Shown piece after piece: positions 6,553 to 10,844 of a stretch of 10,844 nucleotides of DNA (positions are counted from its first letter, which is position 1; each line of letters begins with the position of its first letter). The stretch lies in assembly GCA_019057975.1 (NCBI GenBank), contig JAHLWJ010000144.1, positions 1-10,844 on the forward strand, given 5' to 3'. The position numbers and the translations under genes are program-made. The DNA is from Promethearchaeota archaeon (lineage in GTDB: Archaea > Asgardarchaeota > Lokiarchaeia > Sigynarchaeales > SOKP01). The notes beneath the pieces were generated by a model that saw only the letters and a program-made list of their open reading frames with translations, searched no databases and was not told the DNA's origin.

Positions 6553-6647
6553 TAATTTGACTCATTTTCATCATTAATATATTTATAATACTATCATCTT
6601 ATAGTAGATATAGTTATTTTTATTTAGTTGTTCGCTGAATTGTAACA

Positions 6648-7435
6648 ATGAATCAACCATATACAGTTAATCTTATGTTGCTGAACAGCCACTTCTGCGA
6701 GATGTTCGCAGTAATCACAGAAATATATCAGGACGATCAGATGCAGGTTTTTTGCGAAGATAATAACTATAGAAAAGGTATGGCATTCCATTTTGAAAAT
6801 GTGTTATTTTCTAATGGTGGAGATTTAGTAGTAGGACAACCATGGAGTACTGATAAATGTGAAGTAAAATGGAAATATACACTTCTTGAGCTCACCTATC
6901 TTAAACGAACTGGTAACCTTCCAGAATTCTATGAACTCGGCAATACTTGCATAAAAAAACTATTACTATTTCCAACATCTTTAATGATGTACGTACACCA
7001 AACGAATCAGGATGCTGGTTATGTAATAAAGATCTTGAATTTCAATCTTTTGTTTCTTATGGAAAAAAATTACAGGTAAATGAGGAGCAATTACACAAGA
7101 TTTGGAATACACCCACATGTAAAATATTATGATGCGAATGTATTGGGAAAATTAAGAGGGAAATTTTTACAACTGAAGAAACGTATCGCTATGCAACGCT
7201 TAAAGAAAGCGTACTCCGATTAATAACGATTAAAGAAAATATAGAGGAATGCAAAGATTATGAGGGCACCTTAGGTCTAATGGACGAAATATCTCAGAAT
7301 CTTAAAGAAATTATATCACGTGATTATGTTTTTTATAAAGATCATACAGAATTTAAAAAATTACAGAAGGCAACAATACCATATATTTGGATCTCGCCTT
7401 TTCCAATTCTATCCAATGATTGGGAGAATTTCTAA
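6648..7435 (+). pseudogene. Broken gene of unknown function, -1 shift and TGA
   Basis: The reading begins at the ATG at 6648 and is coding-like to about residue 104 (segment YLKRTGNLPEFYELGNTC). At an A7 run (6953-6959) the sensible reading moves to the -1 frame and continues as TITISNIFNDVRTPNES with a zinc-knuckle-like GCWLC, up to a TGA at 7130-7132. The same frame then resumes (KIKREIFTTEETYRYATLKE) and runs to a TAA at 7433-7435. Together the pieces would make a protein of about 262 residues, with a pair of cysteines (CWLC) and, near the TGA, a second cluster (TCKIL-stop-CEC). No family is recognised. There is no ribosome-binding site, and a TATA-like sequence lies about 25-30 bases upstream. 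The lesions may be real decay, homopolymer errors in the assembly, or, less likely, recoding. Confidence 0.65.
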
Positions 7436-7530
7436 ATAACTAAAATATCTCATAAAGATTGAGCGCAAGAAACCTTAAAGTTAAAAAATATAAATGAAAA
7501 AATATAATTTAATAATAGCAATCAATAATC

Positions 7531-7536
7531 GGAGGT
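7531..7536 (+). promoter_or_regulatory. Ribosome-binding site that decides the MntA start
   Basis: A perfect GGAGGT lies seven bases before an in-frame AUA codon at 7544-7546. The first in-frame ATG is 50 bases downstream of it, too far to be served by it. An out-of-frame ATG at 7556 would give only five codons. Confidence 0.6.
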
Positions 7537-7543
7537 AATTTCT

Positions 7544-8023
7544 ATATTAGATCCCAATGGTAAAAGACCCTTAACTGGTCAAGAAATGGCAAATTTCCTC
7601 ATTCTGAAATTAAAACAACTCTTTGAAGAAAAAAAGGTTGATTTTGCGTATCTTGGGGGATCGTGGGTAAATGAGGAACATCATTGGTGGAGTGATATAG
7701 ATATTTTCATTTCTGTTCCTACCTTCCTTCAGTTATCAACTAAATCCCAACTTGACTTCCTAACATACTTACATGTCAAAGCTACAGATTTAACAAACTA
7801 TGAAGAAATTGAGTTCTCGATATTAGAAACTCTTCCTCTCACTGTTCAGTTTAATGCTATTGCTAATGGAATTATTTTACATGAGAAAAATCCTGAAGTT
7901 TGTTCACATTTCCTAGAAAATTTACTCCCTTCTTACTATGATCACATGATTTGGTATAAGAATTTACTTAATCAATCAGAATATATTTCTCCTCATCGAG
8001 CTGGGATCAATCATGATAAATAA
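7544..8023 (+). CDS. mntA: MntA-like nucleotidyltransferase antitoxin
   Basis: A minimal nucleotidyltransferase (MNT) of 159 residues if initiated at AUA 7544, or 145 from the ATG at 7586. The catalytic motif GSx10DxD is complete: G39-S40 in YLGGSW and D51, D53 in WWSDIDIF. A third acidic residue probably lies in EEIEFSILE. In the characterised MntA/HepT (type VII) systems this enzyme transfers AMP from ATP onto a tyrosine of the HEPN toxin and so silences it; its job here is inferred from the partner gene. It overlaps the HEPN gene by 11 bases. The 14 codons before the ATG (LDPNGKRPLTGQE plus the first codon) have coding character and directly follow a GGAGGT site, so I extend the gene to the AUA. 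Confidence 0.8.
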   Translation: MLDPNGKRPLTGQEMANFLILKLKQLFEEKKVDFAYLGGSWVNEEHHWWSDIDIFISVPTFLQLSTKSQLDFLTYLHVKATDLTNYEEIEFSILETLPLTVQFNAIANGIILHEKNPEVCSHFLENLLPSYYDHMIWYKNLLNQSEYISPHRAGINHDK

Positions 8024-8459
8024 TATTTGGATTCGCGAAAAACTTCTTTCAAGTAAGAAATATTGGTCCAAATTAGAGGAAATAATTTTAAAAACTTCTG
8101 AAGATTTAGAAATGGATATTGATCTCCAATTAAAAGCTGAGCGAATTTTTGAAATTTTAAGTCAAATCCTCCTTGACATATGTACTCACATCATAGCTCA
8201 TACCAGGGAACCCCCTCCTCAGACCTATTCTGATTGCATGAAAAAATTGGGTAATTTAGGAGTTATCACAGCTCAAACAGCTGAAAAGGTGACATACTTG
8301 GTAAAAATGAGAAACATTGTGGTACATCAATATGACAATATTAATTATCGTTTATTATTCAAGGGACTATGCGAATTATTTGAAGATTTTCCACTATTTC
8401 AAGAGGAGATCCTTACGTGGATCGATTCTCAAGAGAAAAATAAGACGCAAAAGGATTGA
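8013..8459 (+). CDS. hepT: HepT-like HEPN ribonuclease toxin
   Basis: A 148-residue all-helical protein of the HEPN/HepT (DUF86) family. The catalytic motif RX4HXY is present as R100-N-I-V-V-H105-Q-Y107 (MRNIVVHQY). In this family Arg and His cleave RNA, and the tyrosine is the residue AMPylated by the MNT partner. The upstream helices (KYWSKLEEIILKTSEDL and KAERIFEILSQILLDIC) match the four-helix bundle, including the usual loop TREPPPQTYSDCMKKLG. Its start lies inside the end of the MntA gene, so translation is coupled, with the antitoxin made first. It has all the residues needed to be an active toxin. It ends only 36 bases before the truncated surface-protein frame. Confidence 0.85.
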   Translation: MINNIWIREKLLSSKKYWSKLEEIILKTSEDLEMDIDLQLKAERIFEILSQILLDICTHIIAHTREPPPQTYSDCMKKLGNLGVITAQTAEKVTYLVKMRNIVVHQYDNINYRLLFKGLCELFEDFPLFQEEILTWIDSQEKNKTQKD

Positions 8460-8495
8460 AAGGACTAATATTCCCTCTCTTGTCTCATTATTTAA

Positions 8496-8903
8496 ATTAT
8501 CATAAAAGATACTGTAGCTCCAGTTATCATCATTAATTCTCTTACAGAAGGCGGGAGATTCGGTAAAAAAGCCCCTTCTTTTACTCTCACTGTAACTGAT
8601 GTCAACTTAACGACAATTTGGTATTCCCTTGATGGCGGTGTAACCAATTTTACGGTGAATGCAACTGGGACTATTGACCAAGCAGCATGGGCCGCATTAG
8701 CCGATGGAGAGGTTACTATTACGTTCTATGCCAGAGACCTCGCGGGAAATGAAGTATCAGAAAGTGTTACCATAATCAAGAGCGTTCCAAGTGGCTTAGA
8801 GCTGGGTGTCATTGCAATTATCGTTGTTGTTTCTGTAGTGGGAGGATTAGCACTAATAGGAGCGGCTTACATATTTCTCAAAAAACGAAAACTACTAGTA
8901 TAA
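8496..8903 (+). pseudogene. C-terminal remnant of an Ig-like surface protein
   Basis: The frame opens after a TAA at 8493-8495 and runs 135 residues without a plausible start codon. It encodes one bacterial-Ig-like domain (from KDTVAPVIIINSLTEGG through FTLTVTDVNLTTIWYSLDGG to FYARDLAGNEVSESVTIIK). A short linker VPSGLEL is followed by a transmembrane helix of about 25 residues and the basic end FLKKRK. This is the usual end of large secreted archaeal surface proteins anchored with the domain outside and the basic tail inside. The opening IIIKDTVAP matches how one such repeat joins the next (compare VTIIK at its end), so more repeats and a signal peptide are missing. A GTG at 8655 could start a shorter frame but would split the Ig domain. 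Confidence 0.75.
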
Positions 8904-8913
8904 TTTTATTACT

Positions 8914-8936
8914 CCTTCTTTTTTTTTAAATTTTTT
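8914..8936 (+). terminator. T-rich transcription terminator
   Basis: Two T runs, nine bases at 8919-8927 and six at 8931-8936, begin 11 bases after the stop of the surface-protein remnant. This is the form of an archaeal oligo-T terminator, with no stable hairpin before it. Confidence 0.5.
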
Positions 8937-9013
8937 AAATTTTATGAAGACTTTTTCCATGAAAATGAGTAGATCTAAATTCACTTCCTACCTAGTTTTT
9001 TAAAATTGAAAGG

Positions 9014-9042
9014 ATATATGTAATATAGAAAAACTTTAAAAA
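9014..9042 (+). promoter_or_regulatory. Promoter region of the HEPN/MNT pair
   Basis: Two TATA-like elements lie upstream of the ATG at 9059: ATATATG near 9014-9020 and TTTAAAAA at 9035-9042. There is no convincing ribosome-binding site next to the ATG, so a leaderless or very short-leader mRNA is likely. Which element is used cannot be told by eye. Confidence 0.35.
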
Positions 9043-9058
9043 AAATAAAATCGCTTCT

Positions 9059-9457
9059 ATGAATGAACGAACAGCCAATTGGCTAGAGGAAGCTAACTGG
9101 GATCTTGAAAATGCTAAAATTCTATTTGAAAATGATAGATTCAATACTGTAGTTTTTCATTGTCAACAAGCAGCAGAAAAAGCAGTGAAAGCCTTGTTAT
9201 ATCATAATAAAATTAATGGATGGGGTCATTCTATACACTCACTTTTAGAAAAATATAAAGAAATAAAAAATCTTAATTTTAACGATATCGAAAGCACAGC
9301 ACTAAGCCTTGATAAGCATTATATTACAACACGATATCCAGACGCGCTTCCGAATATTGCTCCGCATAAAGCCTATACTAAACAAGAAGCAGAATTAGCG
9401 ATTGCTCAAGCGACAAAGATTATCAATTTTGTTAATAAAGAAATTAAAGATGATTAA
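9059..9457 (+). CDS. HEPN-domain protein, putative toxin
   Basis: A 132-residue HEPN-domain protein of the PF05168 type. It shows the family's helices in order: ANWLEEANWDLENAKILFE, FNTVVFHCQQAAEKAVKALL, the GWGHSIHSLL turn, then DKHYITTRYPDALP, and a final helix EAELAIAQATKIINFV. The RX4-6H ribonuclease motif found in HepT is not apparent: R92 belongs to TRYPD and the next histidine is at 103. It may therefore be inactive as an RNase or use another arrangement. It overlaps the nucleotidyltransferase gene by eight bases, forming a HEPN/MNT module with the order opposite to the module at 7544-8459. The two HEPN proteins are not close relatives. Confidence 0.85.
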   Translation: MNERTANWLEEANWDLENAKILFENDRFNTVVFHCQQAAEKAVKALLYHNKINGWGHSIHSLLEKYKEIKNLNFNDIESTALSLDKHYITTRYPDALPNIAPHKAYTKQEAELAIAQATKIINFVNKEIKDD

Positions 9458-9884
9458 GAAAATGTTATTGGCTGACTTAAAAGATTATTTAATCAAATTA
9501 TCTGAATCTGTTAACAAAAAAGTACCATTAGAATGTGTGATTTTATTTGGATCACGAGCAAGAAGTGATTATTCAGAACATAGTGATCTAGATATGATAT
9601 TTGTTGGAGATTTTAAAGAATCTTTCATCAATAGGTCAACTATCATTTATGAGCATTATAAATTATCTTTAGGATTGGATGCTTTTTGTTATAAGGCTGA
9701 AGAATTTGAAAAAATGTTTTATGAAGGCATTGTTTCCATTCTGGATGCAATTGACCATGGCATCTGTGTTTTTGGGAATGATTTCTATAAAGATTATAAA
9801 GAAAAGCTGGAAAAACTTAAAGAAAAAGGACTCAAAAGAGATCCTCCCGTTTGGATACTACCAGAAAGTATGTTTTTAGATTAA
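9450..9884 (+). CDS. MNT nucleotidyltransferase, putative antitoxin
   Basis: A 144-residue minimal nucleotidyltransferase. The full catalytic signature GSx10DxD is present as G34-S35 in LFGSRAR and D46, D48 in SDLDMIF, with the third metal ligand probably D77 in LGLDAFCY. I chose the ATG at 9450 because it overlaps the HEPN stop by eight bases and gives the normal family length. An earlier in-frame codon at 9402 would add 16 residues inside the HEPN gene, and an ATG at 9462 is also possible. It probably AMPylates, or simply binds, the upstream HEPN protein; this follows from family knowledge only. The C-terminal tail is Lys/Glu-rich and ends DPPVWILPESMFLD. Confidence 0.85.
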   Translation: MIKKMLLADLKDYLIKLSESVNKKVPLECVILFGSRARSDYSEHSDLDMIFVGDFKESFINRSTIIYEHYKLSLGLDAFCYKAEEFEKMFYEGIVSILDAIDHGICVFGNDFYKDYKEKLEKLKEKGLKRDPPVWILPESMFLD

Positions 9885-9951
9885 AAGGGCTTAACAAATT
9901 GAAGAATGAAAAAAAATCTGCATTAGGTTCAATATGATTTTTTTAGGGTTT

Positions 9952-9970
9952 AAGTATACTTTATATACTT
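9952..9970 (+). promoter_or_regulatory. Palindromic operator over the second vapBC TATA box
   Basis: AAGTATA at 9952-9958 and its exact complement TATACTT at 9964-9970 are separated by five bases. The repeat covers TTTATATA (9960-9967), a TATA box about 27 bases before the vapB ATG at 9990, the spacing of a leaderless gene. A dyad over the TATA box is where a ribbon-helix-helix antitoxin would bind to block its own promoter. The binding itself is inferred. Confidence 0.5.
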
Positions 9971-9989
9971 ATTATATTATATATACCAT

Positions 9990-10262
9990 ATGAGTAAAAA
10001 TACAACTATTAAAGTGTCAAAAAAAACTCTTGAAAGTCTACATAAGTTAGCAGGAGAAATGGCAACCGAAATGGGAAGAAGGGTTACATTGGAAGATGCA
10101 ATAAGAAAATTATTGGAGGAAAGACATAATGCAAATAACGAAAACTCATCCAACATCAATGATGATAGAGAAGCTTTTTTAGCTTTGTTAGATCAAAAAA
10201 TTGAAGGTGGTCAACCCGAAGATTTTAAAGAATATAATTATGAAGATATAGGAAGTAATTGA
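9990..10262 (+). CDS. vapB: VapB-like antitoxin (second module)
   Basis: A 90-residue small antitoxin. Residues 5-44 look like a DNA-binding ribbon-helix-helix: strand TTIKVSK, helix KTLESLHKLAGEMA, and a second helix LEDAIRKLLEE. This matches archaeal VapB-type antitoxins. From about 45 on it is a flexible Asn-rich linker and then a neutralising segment (REAFLALLDQKIEGGQPEDF). It lies one base before the PIN gene. A TATA box with a dyad lies about 25 bases upstream and there is no ribosome-binding site, so the message is probably leaderless and autoregulated. Confidence 0.75.
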   Translation: MSKNTTIKVSKKTLESLHKLAGEMATEMGRRVTLEDAIRKLLEERHNANNENSSNINDDREAFLALLDQKIEGGQPEDFKEYNYEDIGSN

Positions 10263-10263
10263 G

Positions 10264-10743
10264 ATGACAATCTTTATAGATACTGAAATTTGGATTTTTG
10301 CACAAAAGATACCAGATCGCTCAAATTTTCAGAATGCGATCGAATATAATAATGCTCTTAATTTCCATCAAAAGTCAAGCGAATTTTTAAAAAGGAACAT
10401 TACCGAAAGTGAAATTTCAATGACTTATCATCAACTTTGCGAAATTTTTCACGCGTTAGCATTTAGAGGGAAAAAAGCTCCAGTTCCTATTGCATCTAAA
10501 TACTGTAATCAACTTTTGTCTTCCAAGTTTATGCATTGGTATCAAGTCTTTGATAAGCATGTAAAAGAGGCTATAAAATTAAGTACGAAAAGCGGTATTC
10601 ATATTTGGGATTACATCTGTGTATTACCGCTATATAGTGATGTCGAAATACTGTATTCTTGTGATGAACATTTTAAACATAAATCATTTGAGTCTTTAAG
10701 AACTAAGATTGTAAATCCTCTTGACATCTGGGTTAAACTTTAA
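10264..10743 (+). CDS. vapC: VapC-like PIN-domain toxin (second module)
   Basis: A 159-residue PIN-domain ribonuclease with a complete acidic site: D6 in the first strand (IFIDTEIW), E60 in MTYHQLCEIFHAL, D116 in SGIHIWDYICV, and D134 in LYSCDEHF. It starts one base after the antitoxin stop, so the pair is co-translated. VapC toxins cut tRNA or the rRNA loop; the target is not visible here. It differs from the first VapC in length and in keeping the fourth acidic residue, so the two modules are not recent copies of each other. About 100 bases of AT-rich sequence with no visible feature follow to the window end. Confidence 0.8.
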   Translation: MTIFIDTEIWIFAQKIPDRSNFQNAIEYNNALNFHQKSSEFLKRNITESEISMTYHQLCEIFHALAFRGKKAPVPIASKYCNQLLSSKFMHWYQVFDKHVKEAIKLSTKSGIHIWDYICVLPLYSDVEILYSCDEHFKHKSFESLRTKIVNPLDIWVKL

Positions 10744-10844
10744 TGGTCATCAGTTGCTGCGGAAAAAAATATCTTCATATAATTGAGTTAATATATCAAT
10801 AAACTATCCTATTTTTTTTATGAATGATTCTGAACTAATTATCT

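Larger units (their letters stand above)
6237..6647. other. Divergent intergenic region
   Basis: This 411-base stretch separates the minus-strand redox cluster from the plus-strand accessory block. Its left part (6237-6360) is very AT-rich and should hold the redox cluster promoter. The middle (6409-6552) has normal coding-like composition and contains a small open frame, listed separately. The right part (6553-6647) is again AT-rich and holds TATA-like sequences (6578-6590 and 6614-6626) that could drive the broken gene at 6648. I see no RNA gene or repeat array. Confidence 0.5.

Noticed and set aside
8317..8505. Plus-strand frame overlapping the end of hepT
   Set aside because: It is a shifted reading of the HEPN catalytic region and its exit sequence.
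9679..10159. Frames at 9679-9879 (plus) and 9977-10159 (minus)
   Set aside because: Both overlap clear antitoxin genes in other frames and carry no motif.
1..10844. tRNA, rRNA, CRISPR array, transposase
   Set aside because: Looked for on both strands; no cloverleaf-like segments, spaced repeats or recognisable transposase motifs were seen by eye.

Overview
The window is AT-rich DNA that looks archaeal. TATA boxes sit about 25 bases upstream of several start codons that lack a ribosome-binding site (leaderless genes), while other genes carry a GGAGG-type site 6-10 bases before the start. The gene content (an EFR1-type flavodoxin/ferredoxin, paired medium-chain quinone oxidoreductases, two VapBC and two HEPN/MNT modules, and the tail of an Ig-like surface protein ending in a membrane anchor and basic residues) resembles Asgard-type archaea such as Lokiarchaeia. 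That placement is an inference; no rRNA or marker gene is present.

Layout: 1-458 is mostly non-coding but holds an orphan C-terminal protein fragment on the minus strand. 459-1222 is a VapB/VapC toxin-antitoxin pair, followed by a possible third small gene at 1270-1500. From 2174 back to 1647 runs a cysteine-rich membrane protein on the minus strand. From 6233 back to 2328 runs a minus-strand redox cluster: EFR1 flavoprotein, quinone oxidoreductase A, a DUF6326-like membrane protein, quinone oxidoreductase B, and a DUF4386-like membrane protein. The first four are tightly spaced and probably co-transcribed; the last has its own TATA box. From 6237 onward everything reads on the plus strand: a largely non-coding stretch with a 38-residue orphan reading frame, a broken gene of unknown function (6648-7435), an MntA/HepT pair (7544-8459), the 5'-truncated end of a surface protein (8496-8903), a HEPN/MNT pair in the opposite gene order (9059-9884), and a second VapB/VapC pair (9990-10743).

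Read together, the window is a conserved-looking redox operon flanked by accessory DNA. Four complete toxin-antitoxin modules occur in under 11 kb, mixed with three or four gene remnants, which is the picture of a recombination-prone island.

The most unusual observation is that two genes (the EFR1 flavoprotein and the MntA-like antitoxin) have no ATG where their protein must begin. Each has a good ribosome-binding site exactly 7 bases before an in-frame AUU or AUA codon, the same spacing used by the ATG-started quinone oxidoreductases. In the flavoprotein the FMN-binding loop lies wholly upstream of the first ATG. The second is the broken gene at 6648-7435, where the frame moves by -1 exactly at an A-AAA-AAA run and is later interrupted by an in-frame TGA; this is either decay or assembly error, or less likely recoding.
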